A program made the translations under genes and the position numbers. A stretch of DNA of 64,000 nt from positions 62,001-126,000 of the forward strand of contig NZ_FAOZ01000015.1 in the NCBI RefSeq assembly GCF_001536285.1, given 5' to 3'. Positions 45,507 to 54,556 of the stretch are shown in pieces; positions within the stretch are counted from its first letter, which is position 1; every line of letters starts with the position of its first letter. The DNA is from Parafrankia irregularis (GTDB taxonomy: Bacteria; Actinomycetota; Actinomycetes; Frankiales; Frankiaceae). The notes beneath the pieces were generated by a model that was not told where the DNA came from, searched no databases, and saw only the letters and a program-made list of their open reading frames with translations.

Positions 45507-46430
45507 GTGACAGCAACGGCGGCAACTGCGGCAGCGACGGCGACGACGCCCGATCCCGCCCCGACGACCAGGCTGTCGGCCCCGTCCCGCACGACCGTTC
45601 GGGCACGCGCGGCCCTGCGCGTCGAGCTGGACGCCGGCGGCACCGCCAGGATCGCCGAGCTGCGTTCCGCGGTGCCCGTGATCCTGCGGCGCACCGGCGG
45701 GTCGGGGCGAGTGGTGGTGATCCACCTCGTGGGTGGTGCCGGCGGCCCGCTTGCCGGCGACGACCTCGGCCTCGACATCACCGTGGGCGCGGGGGCGCAC
45801 CTGGTCGTGCGGTCGGTGGCCGCAACCGTGGCGCTGCCCGGTCACGGCGCCGGGCCGTCGACGTTCGCAGTGCATGCGCAGGTCGGCCCGGCGGCGGCGC
45901 TGAGCTGGCTCCCCGAGCCGACCGTGGTCGCCGCCGGCGCCCGGCACCGGATGACCACCGAGATCACCCTCACGCCGGACTCGTCGCTGCGCTACCGCGA
46001 GGAGATCCTGCTCGGCCGGTTCGAGGAGCCGGGCGGCAGCCTGACGACCTCACTGCGCGTGGACGTCGACGTCGACCGGGCAGCACCCCCGGCACCCTCC
46101 GTGCACCCGGCGTCTCCGGCGCCGCGGCGGCGGCCGCTGCTGTGCCAGGAGCTCCGGCTGGGCCCGGACCTGCCCGGGGCAGCCGGTCCGGCCGTGCTCG
46201 CCGGCGCGCGGGCCATTGGTTCGGTCCTGGTCGCGGGCCCCGCTACCAGCTTCGATTCGGCTACCGGTTCCGGCTCGGTGGCGGACGGGGTCGCTCTGCT
46301 GCGGCTGGCCGGACCGGGTGCGCTCGTCAGCGCGCTGGCGGGCGACGCGGTGACGCTGCGCCGCCGCCTCGACTCACTGGCCGGACCGCTCGCCGGCGAC
46401 CTGGCCGACATACCCGCCGACACCTGGTAA
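45507..46430 (+). CDS. ureD: Urease accessory protein UreD/UreH
   Basis: A 307-residue scaffold that binds apo-urease during nickel insertion. It shows VILRRTGGSGRVVVIHLVGG, GLDITVGAGAHLVVRSVAAT, LSWLPEPTVVAAGARHR, RYREEILLGRF and the C-terminal EALL-like region RLAGPGALVSALAGDAV. Such divergent sequence is normal for UreD. The GTG at 45507 follows ureG by 10 bp. The first 35 residues are Thr/Ala-rich. Order ureF-ureG-ureD matches other actinobacteria. Confidence 0.9.
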   Translation: MTATAATAAATATTPDPAPTTRLSAPSRTTVRARAALRVELDAGGTARIAELRSAVPVILRRTGGSGRVVVIHLVGGAGGPLAGDDLGLDITVGAGAHLVVRSVAATVALPGHGAGPSTFAVHAQVGPAAALSWLPEPTVVAAGARHRMTTEITLTPDSSLRYREEILLGRFEEPGGSLTTSLRVDVDVDRAAPPAPSVHPASPAPRRRPLLCQELRLGPDLPGAAGPAVLAGARAIGSVLVAGPATSFDSATGSGSVADGVALLRLAGPGALVSALAGDAVTLRRRLDSLAGPLAGDLADIPADTW

Positions 46431-46532
46431 CGCCTACGCCTGGCACTGCCGACTTCTGGCAGCGCCAGGACCGGTGGCTGGTCCTGGCAGCGCCAGGGCC
46501 GGTGGCTGCGACGGGCCCGCGAGCCGGGTCCG
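46431..46532. terminator. Repeated hairpins between convergent genes
   Basis: CTGGCAGCGCCAGG is self-complementary apart from its central AG and occurs twice (about 46456 and 46485), each followed by RCCGGTGGCTG. Lying between ureD and the response regulator, which converge, the pair probably ends transcription from both sides. Confidence 0.55.
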
Positions 46533-47195
46533 TCAGGCTTCCAGCCGGTATCCCATGCCACGTAGGGTGGTGATGCAGCCCGCACCGATCTTGCGTCGAA
46601 GGTAGCCGACGTAGACGTCCACGATGTTGCTGCCGGGGTCGTAGTCGTAGCCCCAGACCGCCGAGAGGAGCTGTTCGCGGGCGAGCACCTGGCCCGGGTG
46701 GCGCAGGAACATCTCTGCGAGCAGGAACTCTCTGGCCGTCAGGTCGATCGTCCGGCCGCCCACCTGCGCCTGGCGGGTGCGCAGGTCGAGGCTGACATCC
46801 CGGACCCGCAGCACGGTCGGCTCCGGCGCCCGGTCGCCACGCAGTCGCAGCCGGACGCGGGCCAGCAGCTCCTCGAAACGGAACGGCTTGGTCATGTAGT
46901 CGTCGGCTCCGCCTTCCAGCGCCGCCACCGTGTCACGCACGCCGTCCCGCGCGGTCAGGACGACCACGGGAGCGGCCACGCCGGCCCCGCGCAGCCGCCG
47001 CAGCACCGAGAAGCCGTCGATGTCCGGCAGGCCCAGGTCGAGGACGACCAGGTCGATCCCGCCCTGCAGGACGAGGTCCAGCGTGGACGCCCCGTCGCGG
47101 GCACAGACCGTCAGGAACCCGTTGGCGCGCAGGCCCTTCTCGATGAAGGAGGCGATGCGGGACTCGTCCTCGGCGATCAGTACCCGGTGGGCCAT
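46533..47195 (-). CDS. OmpR/PhoB-type response regulator
   Basis: A 220-residue regulator. The receiver domain shows the acidic pocket AEDES, the phosphorylated Asp in VVLDLGLPD, the TAR threonine and the Lys in MTKPF. A C-terminal winged helix follows (DLTAREFLLAEMFLRHPGQV, then REQLLSAVWGYDYDP and VDVYVGYLRRKIGA). The ATG at 47195 starts one base after the stop of the sensor kinase gene, so they form a pair. The regulon is unknown. Confidence 0.93.
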   Translation of the reverse strand: MAHRVLIAEDESRIASFIEKGLRANGFLTVCARDGASTLDLVLQGGIDLVVLDLGLPDIDGFSVLRRLRGAGVAAPVVVLTARDGVRDTVAALEGGADDYMTKPFRFEELLARVRLRLRGDRAPEPTVLRVRDVSLDLRTRQAQVGGRTIDLTAREFLLAEMFLRHPGQVLAREQLLSAVWGYDYDPGSNIVDVYVGYLRRKIGAGCITTLRGMGYRLEA

Positions 47196-47196
47196 G

Positions 47197-48747
47197 TCAG
47201 TCACCCTCCCGAGCCAGGTCACTCCCCCGGGTGGTACCCACCCGCGCCCCACCGGCCGGCCCCTGGCGAGGCACCGTCAGCTCGAAGGTCGCGCCGTCGC
47301 CGGGCTCACCGAGCACGCGGACGTCCCCTCCGTGCGCGACCGCGATGGCGCGCACGATGGCCAGGCCGAGCCCGGCGCCCTCGGACGACCCACGACCGGG
47401 CTGACCGCGCGCAAACCGCTCGAAGATCCGCTCCCGGTCCCCGGGCACGACACCCGGCCCGGTGTCGGTGACCCAGAAGCACACCCCGTCGGCGTACGGG
47501 CGGGAGCCGAGGCGCACCTCGTCGCCGGTGTCGGTGTTCTGCACGGCGTTCTGCGCGAGCTGGACGACCGCCTGCGTGACACGATGGCGGTCCATCACCG
47601 CGGTGCCCGGGCACGTCCCCGACAGTCGCCACCGCCGTGACGCCAACGCGCAGACCCGCGACATCAGGTCATCGGTGAACGCGGTCAGGTCGACCTCCGC
47701 GACCTGGAGGAAGTCGGGCCGCCGGGCCTTCGCGAGCGTCAGCAGGTCGTCGACCATGCGGCTCATCCGGTCAAGCTCGTCGGTGACCAGGGCGACGGTC
47801 TCCGTGCGTTCCGCCGGGTCGTCGGAGAGCAGTTCCAGGTGCCCGCGGATGATCGTGATCGGGGTACGCAGCTCGTGCCCGGCGTCGTCGACGAACGCCC
47901 GCTGGGTCGCGAAGGCGTCCTCCAGGCGATCGAGCATGCCGTTGAAGGTGCGCGCCAGCTCCGCGATCTCGTCCCGGCCCGCCACGGGGATCCGCCGGGA
48001 GAAGTCCGTGTCGCTGATGACCTGGGCGGTGCGGCGTAGTTCCCGGACCGGAGCGAGTACCCGGCCCGCCACCAGCCAGCCGCCGGCTCCGGCCAGGGCG
48101 AGGGCCGCGAACCCGACGATCGCCAGCACCCGGACCACCTCCCCCACCTCGGCCCGCTCCCGGTCGACGAAGACCGCCGCGGCAAACACTCCCCGCTCCG
48201 GCGCGCCCGCCACCTGGACCGGGACCGTGGCGAACCGAACCTCGCCGGCCGGCGTCCGGATCGTCCCGTAGCGCGGCTGCGGGTCCGCGGCGAACGCCGC
48301 GACCACCTGCCGGTCGCTGTCCAGGCGATAGACCGGCTCCTCGGCGCTGCGCCGGAACGGTGCGCCGTCGACGAGCGCGAGCATGGTCTCGTTGGGCCCC
48401 GGAATCGTGCGCTCCAGATGTGCCTGGAGCAGGTCACGCACGTTCGAGAACGGCTGGGAGGTGCGCGGGTCGACGGGGGCCGTCGCGAGCCGGCGCAGCT
48501 CGGCGACCTGGCGGGCCAGGCCACGGTCGACCCGCTCGTCCACCCGAGCTAGCAGCACCTCGCGCGAGACCAGCACCGACCCCGCAAGGGCCACGGCCAC
48601 CAGCAACACCTGCCAGCCGAGGATCCGCAGGCGCGCCGAGGTCGTCACGTGTCGCGTGGCACGGCGGGTCCGGAACGGCCTCACGGCCCACCAGCCTGGT
48701 CGAGGCAGCCCTCGACGCGCATGTGACGCTGATGAGAACTCGCTCAT
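47197..48747 (-). CDS. Sensor histidine kinase
   Basis: A 516-residue membrane kinase. Helix 1 lies at about residues 42-62 and helix 2 at 208-230, enclosing a roughly 145-residue extracytoplasmic sensor. HAMP follows (RVLAPVRELRRTAQVI), then the H-box DAGHELRTPITIIRGHLELL, N-box QLAQNAVQNT, DTGPGV and GAGLGLAIV. The unusual N-box still has the key Asn. It pairs with the downstream regulator. A putative single-helix membrane protein gene lies 22 bp upstream and may be part of the same sensing unit. Confidence 0.93.
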   Translation of the reverse strand: MSEFSSASHARRGLPRPGWWAVRPFRTRRATRHVTTSARLRILGWQVLLVAVALAGSVLVSREVLLARVDERVDRGLARQVAELRRLATAPVDPRTSQPFSNVRDLLQAHLERTIPGPNETMLALVDGAPFRRSAEEPVYRLDSDRQVVAAFAADPQPRYGTIRTPAGEVRFATVPVQVAGAPERGVFAAAVFVDRERAEVGEVVRVLAIVGFAALALAGAGGWLVAGRVLAPVRELRRTAQVISDTDFSRRIPVAGRDEIAELARTFNGMLDRLEDAFATQRAFVDDAGHELRTPITIIRGHLELLSDDPAERTETVALVTDELDRMSRMVDDLLTLAKARRPDFLQVAEVDLTAFTDDLMSRVCALASRRWRLSGTCPGTAVMDRHRVTQAVVQLAQNAVQNTDTGDEVRLGSRPYADGVCFWVTDTGPGVVPGDRERIFERFARGQPGRGSSEGAGLGLAIVRAIAVAHGGDVRVLGEPGDGATFELTVPRQGPAGGARVGTTRGSDLAREGD

Positions 48748-48769
48748 CTCCGCGTCGTGAACAGCTCGG

Positions 48770-49288
48770 TCACGGGGTCGAGCTGGCCCGCGGGGGCGGC
48801 ACCGTGACCGCCGGCTCGGGCCCGGCCGCCGGCTCGGGCGCCGCCGACTGCTCGGGCGCCACGGCGGCCGGCAGCGGGCGGACGGTCACCGCCGGGACTC
48901 CGCCGACGGCGCCAGCACGCGCCAGCTCCTCCGTGCCCTGGCGCGACTCGACCATCTCCGCGAGCCGACGCCGAGCGTCCTCGTCCAGCACGGCGCCGGG
49001 CACCTCCTCGGGCCGCACCGGCACCGGCTCGGCGGAGACACCGCCCGGCCTCGGTGTCGGCGTCGGGGCGCCCGCGGGCAGCAGGATCGGGCCGCCGAGA
49101 TCAGGCGGCGGCGGCATGCTGCCGCCGGTGACCGCGACTCCGAACCCGGGTACGACGATCGCCGCCGCGACCACCGCGGCCAGCACGACGCCCGGGGCCG
49201 CCGTCGGCAGCCTGCGGCGGATCTCCCTGGAGGTGGCACGGACTCGGGTGGCCGGCCGGTGGCGCCCGTCACGCCGAATGCGCCTCAT
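48770..49288 (-). CDS. Predicted single-helix membrane protein upstream of sensor kinase
   Basis: A 172-residue protein with a basic N-terminus (RRIRRDGRHR), one hydrophobic helix (PGVVLAAVVAAAIVVPGFGVAV) and a Pro-rich extracytoplasmic part. A short charged helix (DEDARRRLAEMVESRQGTEE) lies in the middle. No family recognised. The ATG at 49288 was chosen because an upstream ATG lies in weaker context. It is 22 bp upstream of the kinase gene on the same strand, so it could modulate signalling. Confidence 0.6.
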   Translation of the reverse strand: MRRIRRDGRHRPATRVRATSREIRRRLPTAAPGVVLAAVVAAAIVVPGFGVAVTGGSMPPPPDLGGPILLPAGAPTPTPRPGGVSAEPVPVRPEEVPGAVLDEDARRRLAEMVESRQGTEELARAGAVGGVPAVTVRPLPAAVAPEQSAAPEPAAGPEPAVTVPPPRASSTP

Positions 49289-49561
49289 AGCCACAAAGGC
49301 TAACGGGATGTTCACAAACGTCTCCACCACACACGCTTCTCCGGCACCGCGCCGCGGACACTCCGTCAGGGCGCCGCGGACTCGCCGGCTGGCTCCGGGG
49401 CCGGAGCCAGCCCGGAGCCGGAGTCGGAGTCGGAGCCGGAGCCGGAGCCGATGAGAAGGCTCTCACCGGTGGCTCACCCCCAACCCACGGTCAGCGACGA
49501 GCGTCGTTCCCATGCCGGGGGTCGCCGCGGCACGGGACTACCGAAGCGAGGTCATGACTCG

Positions 49562-50269
49562 ATGGGTCACAACGCTGATGCTGACGATCGCGCGGTTCAT
49601 CGGCGCACCGGCACCGGGCACGGCCGGAGTGCCGCGGGGCGCAGGGTGCCGCGGGCCGGATCCAGGCTGCTGGGCACGGTCGGGCTGGCCGCGGCGCTGG
49701 TCGGTGCCGGCGCTGGTGCCGCACACGCCACGGGCACCACAGCCACCCCCAGCCCGGCACCCAGGCCGGCCTCGGTAGCCGGGCAGGCCGCGGCCCCGCC
49801 GTCGGTTCCCGTCAGCGCCGGTGAGGCGGCCGCCGGGGCCACCACCATCCCCAGCCCCCGGGCCGAAGCGCCGTTGCCCACGGTGCGAGACGCCGCCCCG
49901 GTACCGGCGGAGGTGGTGGTCGCGCCCACCTGCGATCAGGCAGGTGCGGGGGCCTCCCCGGCGGAGCAGGCCGCGGCCCGTCGCCGCTGCGCCGACGCGG
50001 CCCTCGACGGCGACTCGGCCCTTCCGGTCGGCGGCGTCGACACGGGCGCCGGCGGCACAGCGCGCACAGACACGGGCACAGGCACAGGCACAGGCACAGC
50101 GACCGCACCCGCCACCCTCGCGGCCGGCCGGGCCGGCGCGACCGACGCGGCCGGCCAGACAGGTCTCGCACCGGCCGCGGGCGGCGCTGGCCTCGGCGCA
50201 CTCGCCGCCGTCGGCGCCACGCTCACCGGCCTCGGCCTACGGCGGCGCCGGGCCGGGGTGAACGGCTGA
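49562..50269 (+). CDS. Secreted protein, probable sortase substrate
   Basis: A 235-residue protein. After a long basic region comes a signal peptide (LLGTVGLAAALVGAGAGAAHA). The mature part is Pro/Ala/Thr-rich with one Cys pair region (VVAPTCDQAGAGASPAEQAA, then RRRCADAAL) and a GTGTGTG repeat. It ends in LAPAAGG, a hydrophobic helix (AGLGALAAVGATLTGLGL) and RRRR, the layout of a sortase sorting signal although no LPxTG is present. The sortase gene starts 2 bp after its stop. The start is uncertain; an upstream ATG at 49451 is in frame. Confidence 0.7.
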   Translation: MGHNADADDRAVHRRTGTGHGRSAAGRRVPRAGSRLLGTVGLAAALVGAGAGAAHATGTTATPSPAPRPASVAGQAAAPPSVPVSAGEAAAGATTIPSPRAEAPLPTVRDAAPVPAEVVVAPTCDQAGAGASPAEQAAARRRCADAALDGDSALPVGGVDTGAGGTARTDTGTGTGTGTATAPATLAAGRAGATDAAGQTGLAPAAGGAGLGALAAVGATLTGLGLRRRRAGVNG

Positions 50270-50271
50270 TC

Positions 50272-51057
50272 GTGGCCAGAACGGGAGCCGGTCACGCGCC
50301 CCGGGGCAGAAGCGGGGCGAGACCTCAAGGCGTGGCCGGATCCGGGCGCGAAGGCCGGGGCACGGCGGAACCGGGCGCGAGGGCCGGGGCACGGCGGCGA
50401 CGCTGGCTGCCCGCGGCGGCGCTCGCAGTTCTGCTTCCCTGGTCGGTGTGCTGCGGTGCGCGGCCGGCGGAACGGCCGGCCGCACCATCGGTGAGCGGGA
50501 CCGTTCCGGCCAGCCGGCCGGTGGGGGACGCGGCCCCCACCGGCGGCACGCGGGCCGCGGCCGGCCCCACCCCGGGCACAGCCGCACGGACGAGCACAGG
50601 CCTGGGCGCGGGCCAGGTCGCCGAACCGGTGCGGGTCCGGATCCCGGCGATCAGCGTCTCCGCGCCCGTCGTGTCGCTGACCCTCGACGACAGTGGACGG
50701 CTGCGAGCCCCGTCCAGGTTCGAGGAGACCGGGTGGAACGCCGCCGGCCCGGAGCCGGGCGAGCCGGGCACAGCGGTGATCGCCGGCCACGTGGATTCGC
50801 GGACCGGCCCGGCGGTGTTCTTCCGCCTGCGGGAGCTCGTCGCCGGTGATCGCGTGGAGGTCGAGCGGGCCGACGGTTCGTCCGCGGTCTTCGTGGTGCG
50901 CCGGCGGGCCTGGTTCCCGAAGGATGCCCTGCCCGCCGCCGAGGTGTACGGCCCCACCGGCGCGCCGGAGCTGCGACTGATCACCTGCGGCGGTGTCTTC
51001 GACCGGGCCCGGTCAAGCTACCGGGACAACCTGGTGGTGTTCGCCGACCTGCCCTGA
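50272..51057 (+). CDS. Sortase (class E/F type)
   Basis: A 261-residue membrane-anchored transpeptidase that attaches surface proteins to peptidoglycan. One N-terminal helix (WLPAAALAVLLPWSVCC) is followed by a Ser/Thr/Pro linker. The catalytic domain begins near VRVRIPAISVSAPVV. The triad is seen as GHVDS (His), LITCGG (Cys) and SYRDNLVVF (Arg). GTG start 2 bp after the preceding gene, whose C-terminus looks like a sorting signal, so the pair is probably a dedicated sortase and substrate. Confidence 0.9.
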   Translation: MARTGAGHAPRGRSGARPQGVAGSGREGRGTAEPGARAGARRRRWLPAAALAVLLPWSVCCGARPAERPAAPSVSGTVPASRPVGDAAPTGGTRAAAGPTPGTAARTSTGLGAGQVAEPVRVRIPAISVSAPVVSLTLDDSGRLRAPSRFEETGWNAAGPEPGEPGTAVIAGHVDSRTGPAVFFRLRELVAGDRVEVERADGSSAVFVVRRRAWFPKDALPAAEVYGPTGAPELRLITCGGVFDRARSSYRDNLVVFADLP

Positions 51058-51071
51058 CCCGGCCGGCCGGG

Positions 51072-52544
51072 TCAGGGCTCCTCGCCGGTCCGCCGGCCGG
51101 CCTCGATGCGACCATCAGCCCGGTCCGGGACGGGGCCGCCCTCAGGCTGCTGCGCAGTCCCGGTGGTCTCGGTGTTCTCGTCCGCGCGCTGGCGGACGAC
51201 GTTCCCTGCCTGCGCCGCCGGCTCGACGCGCTGGCCGGCCCGCTTTCCTTCGGGGGCCGCGTAGGTGCGCCCCTTCCACGCGGCGCCCCGGCCGGCCCGG
51301 TGCCGGCGGGCGGAGTCGATGGTCATGGCGAGATAGAGCGCGGCGGTGAAGGGCAGCGCGAGTGCGCTGCGCGCCGGCTGGCCGTAGTACCGCAGCATCG
51401 GCGTGTAGGTGGTGATCATGATCGACCAGGCCAGCAGGCCGGCGGCGGCGACCGCGACGTCACCCGCGGCGATCCCGACCACGGTCGCGGCCACCGGCGC
51501 CACGAAGACCACGGCGAGCCCGAACACGGTGCCGACCAGCAGCAGCGGAGACCAGAAGAGCTGCGCGTAGGCGGTGCGCGCCACCATGTCCCACAGGTCC
51601 GCCAGACGCGGGTACGGCCGGCGGCTGGACACGTGGTCCGCGAGCCCAAGCCAGGTTCGCCCGCGCTTGTTCTTGATCAGCCGAGCGAGCGTGACATCGT
51701 CGATCACGGCGTCCCGGATCGCCTCGATGCCACCGGCCTCGATCAGCGCCCGCCGGCGGACGAGGGAACATCCCCCGGCCGCCGCGGCGACCCGTGACCG
51801 CGGATTGTTCGACCGCCGGAACGGATAGAGCATCGCGAAGAAATAAACGAAGGCCGGGACGATCAGCTTCTCCCAGCCGGTGCTGACCCGCAGCTTGGCC
51901 ATCTGCGAGACGAGATCCAGCCGCTGGTCGGTCGCCGCCCGGACCAGCGCGCGGACCGAGCCCGGTTCATGGCCGATGTCAGCGTCCGTGAGCAGCAGGA
52001 AGTCCACCGGGCCGGCCGCGGCGACGCCGTGCCGGAGCGCCCAGAGCTTGCCGGTCCAGCCGGCGGGCGGCTCACTGGACCCGATGACGGTCAGTGTCAC
52101 CGCGCCCCCCGAGCCGGCACCGTCCAGGCCGGCACCGTTCAGGCCCGCGCCGTTCAGGCCCGCGCCGTTCAGGCCCGCGCCGTTCAGGCCCGCGCCGTTC
52201 AGGCCCGCGCCGTTCAGGCCCGCGCCGTTCGGGCGGTCGGCCGCGGCCTGCGCGGCCAGCTTCTGGGCGATCTCGCCCGTCCCGTCCGTACTGGCGTCGT
52301 CCACCAGGACGATGCTCAGCGGGCCGGGGTAATCCTGGGTCAGTAGCGAGGGCAGCGTGAGGGGCAGCACGTCGGCCTCGTCCCGGGCGGGGACCACCGC
52401 GACGACCGACGGCCACTCGCCGGACGGTTCCGCCCCGTCGACACGCGGCAGCCGCTGATCCGTGCGCCAGAAGAACCCCCAGCCCAGCGCCAGAAAGACC
52501 CACGAAGCGAGCGAGATCAGCGCGATCACCAGCAGTGGAAGCAC
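51072..52544 (-). CDS. hpnB: Hopene-associated glycosyltransferase HpnB
   Basis: A 490-residue membrane glycosyltransferase family 2 enzyme associated with hopanoid synthesis. It shows an N-terminal helix (LLVIALISLASWVFLALGW), WPSVVAVVPARDEADVLPLT, DDASTDGT, PPAGWTGKLWALRHG, the nucleotide-sugar site LLLTDADIGHEP and AAAAGGCSLVRRRALIEAGG. IRDAVIDDVTLARLIK and three C-terminal helices follow. Relatives are about 380-400 residues. The excess is a five-residue tandem repeat (AGLNG) inside the catalytic domain and a polar C-terminal tail of about 70 residues. Start GTG at 52544; an upstream start at 52625 is open but without homology. It lies 6 kb from hpnH. Confidence 0.9.
   Translation of the reverse strand: MLPLLVIALISLASWVFLALGWGFFWRTDQRLPRVDGAEPSGEWPSVVAVVPARDEADVLPLTLPSLLTQDYPGPLSIVLVDDASTDGTGEIAQKLAAQAAADRPNGAGLNGAGLNGAGLNGAGLNGAGLNGAGLNGAGLDGAGSGGAVTLTVIGSSEPPAGWTGKLWALRHGVAAAGPVDFLLLTDADIGHEPGSVRALVRAATDQRLDLVSQMAKLRVSTGWEKLIVPAFVYFFAMLYPFRRSNNPRSRVAAAAGGCSLVRRRALIEAGGIEAIRDAVIDDVTLARLIKNKRGRTWLGLADHVSSRRPYPRLADLWDMVARTAYAQLFWSPLLLVGTVFGLAVVFVAPVAATVVGIAAGDVAVAAAGLLAWSIMITTYTPMLRYYGQPARSALALPFTAALYLAMTIDSARRHRAGRGAAWKGRTYAAPEGKRAGQRVEPAAQAGNVVRQRADENTETTGTAQQPEGGPVPDRADGRIEAGRRTGEEP
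52126..52230 (-). repeat. 15-bp tandem repeat inside hpnB
   Basis: Six perfect copies of AGGCCCGCGCCGTTC (52141-52230) and one diverged copy before them encode repeated NGAGL. The exact identity of the copies indicates recent expansion or homogenisation. Confidence 0.95.
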
Positions 52545-52763
52545 GCCAGGCAGGATGCCACACGGCCACGACCCCCGAACTCGCCAGGACGGATCAATCC
52601 CGCACCGTCCCGGCTGGTGCGCCACGGCGCTGTTACACCCGCCTTCCCCCAGTCCGCCTGGGCTCCGAACGGGCTCCGAACGGGGTTGCGCGAGCGCAAG
52701 CTCACACCGAGAAGGGCCCTGATTTTCGGTTTTGGGCTCGCTATCGACTCAGACAGATGCTTT

Positions 52764-52775
52764 ACTAAATTTAGT
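52764..52775 (+). promoter_or_regulatory. AT-rich perfect palindrome, likely operator
   Basis: ACTAAATTTAGT is a perfect 12-bp palindrome in an AT-rich patch of otherwise very GC-rich DNA, about 180 bp before the MFS exporter ATG. A TetR gene follows the exporter in the same operon and is a natural candidate to bind it. No other good promoter is evident in 52545-52947. Confidence 0.55.
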
Positions 52776-52947
52776 TGTATGAACCAACCAAGGGAGGTTC
52801 GTCACGTCGACCTCGACGACTTCGCCCGACCTGCCGGGCGGCCACAGACCCAGCGCGGCCGAGCGCGCGCCGAAGACCCGCAGGGACACACCGGAGGAGC
52901 TGCGCCAGCGGAAAGCCAGCCCGGCCGGGCTGACGCACCGGGAGACC

Positions 52948-54549
52948 ATGCTGGCCCTCACCGGCCTGCTGCTCGCCCTGTTCGTCGCCATGATCTCGTC
53001 GACGGTCGTGACGAACGCCCTACCAAAGATCATCTCTGATCTGCACGGCAGCTCGACCAGCTACACCTGGGTGGTCACGGCGACGCTGCTCGCGATGACC
53101 GCCACCACACCGATCTGGGGCAAGCTGGCGGATCTGTTCAACCGCAAGCTCCTCGTCCAGACCGCGCTCACGATCTTCGTCCTGGGCTCGGTGCTCGCCG
53201 GGATCTCGACGTCCACCACCATGCTCATCTCCTTCCGGGTGGTGCAGGGCATCGGCGTCGGCGGGCTGTCCGCTCTGGTGCAGATCGCGATGGCCGGCAT
53301 GATCGCTCCGCGGGAGCGGGGCCGCTACAGCGGCTACCTGGGCGCGACGTTCGCCGTCGCCACCATCAGCGGCCCGCTGATCGGCGGCGTGATCGTCGAC
53401 GTCCCCGGGCTGGGCTGGCGTGCCTGCTTCTACCTGGGCCTGCCCATCGCCGTGGTCGCGTTCGTGGTGCTCCAGCGCACGCTGCAGCTGCCGTCCGTGC
53501 GCCGCGACGTCTCCATCGACTACCTCGGCGCGACGCTGATCGCCGCCGGCGTCAGCTGCCTGCTCATCTGGACGTCCCTCGCGGGGTCGAGCTTCGGCTG
53601 GGTCTCGGGTCAGTCCGCGCTCCTGCTCGGCGGCGGTCTGGCCCTGCTCGCGGTCGCCGTGGCGGTCGAGGCGCGAGCGAAGGAGCCGATCGTCCCGCTG
53701 CGACTCTTCCGCGACCGGACCATCGTTCTCACGATCATCGCCAGCGCCTGCGTCGGCACCGTGATGTACAGCGCCAACCTGCTGTTCAGCCAGTACTACC
53801 AGCTGGGCCGGGGCAAGAGCCCGACGCTGTCGGGCCTGCTCACCATCCCGATGGTCGGCGGCCTGGCGATCGCCTCCCTGATCGCGGGGCGCATCATCAC
53901 CGAGACGGGCCGCTGGAAGCGCTTCCTGGTCCTGGGAACGATCCTCATCGGCGCGGGCCTGGGCCTGCTCGGCACCGTCAGCGACCACACGCCGCTGGTG
54001 ACGGTGTCGCTGTTCGCCTGCCTGATGGGCGCGGGGCTCGGAATGGTGCAGCAGAACCTGGTGCTCGCCGCCCAGAACTCCGCCTCCGCGGCGGATCTGG
54101 GGTCCACGAGCTCGGCCGTGGCGTTCTTCCGCAGCCTCGGCGGCTCGGCCGGTGTGGCGGCCCTCGGCGCGGTGCTCAGCACCCACGTCAGCAACGCCAC
54201 GATCTCCGGGCTGCGCGCAAACGGTCTTCCCGCCGACACTCTTGGGGACGGACGCTCCGTACCCGACCCGTCCAGGCTGCCCGACGCGGTGGCCTCGGTC
54301 GTGCATCACGCCTACGGCCTGGGCGTCGCGGATGTCTTCCTGATCTGCGTCCCGCTGGCTGTGTTGGCGCTGCTCACGGTCCTGTTCATCCCCGAGGTGC
54401 AGCTGAGGTCCGGCGCGGGGGTTGAGACGGTCGAACGTGTAATGACGAAGCTGCCGGCCCGCGACCGCCACGACGACGGTCTCGATCCGGATGTGGAACT
54501 GGCCGCCTGGCGGCCGACGGCCGGTGCATCGCCAGAACCTGCACCATAA
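52948..54549 (+). CDS. MFS drug exporter, DHA2 (14-helix) family
   Basis: A 533-residue EmrB/QacA-type proton antiporter. It has TNALPKIISDLHG, the loop GKLADLFNRKLLV (motif A), RVVQGIGVGGLSALVQIA and the antiporter motif GPLIGGVIVD, with about 14 helices. The start is a problem. Family resemblance continues upstream of the ATG (frame reads LTHRET just before it) and the frame is open back to 52783. No ATG, GTG or TTG occurs there, only CTG codons, while a GGGAGG site sits at 52791. A non-canonical start or a local frame error is possible. The TetR gene follows after 7 bp. Confidence 0.9.
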   Translation: MLALTGLLLALFVAMISSTVVTNALPKIISDLHGSSTSYTWVVTATLLAMTATTPIWGKLADLFNRKLLVQTALTIFVLGSVLAGISTSTTMLISFRVVQGIGVGGLSALVQIAMAGMIAPRERGRYSGYLGATFAVATISGPLIGGVIVDVPGLGWRACFYLGLPIAVVAFVVLQRTLQLPSVRRDVSIDYLGATLIAAGVSCLLIWTSLAGSSFGWVSGQSALLLGGGLALLAVAVAVEARAKEPIVPLRLFRDRTIVLTIIASACVGTVMYSANLLFSQYYQLGRGKSPTLSGLLTIPMVGGLAIASLIAGRIITETGRWKRFLVLGTILIGAGLGLLGTVSDHTPLVTVSLFACLMGAGLGMVQQNLVLAAQNSASAADLGSTSSAVAFFRSLGGSAGVAALGAVLSTHVSNATISGLRANGLPADTLGDGRSVPDPSRLPDAVASVVHHAYGLGVADVFLICVPLAVLALLTVLFIPEVQLRSGAGVETVERVMTKLPARDRHDDGLDPDVELAAWRPTAGASPEPAP

Positions 54550-54556
54550 TCAAGGG

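Noticed and set aside
52126-52230. CRISPR-like regular repeats
   Set aside because: The 15-bp units are contiguous without spacers and in frame within hpnB; this is a coding tandem repeat.
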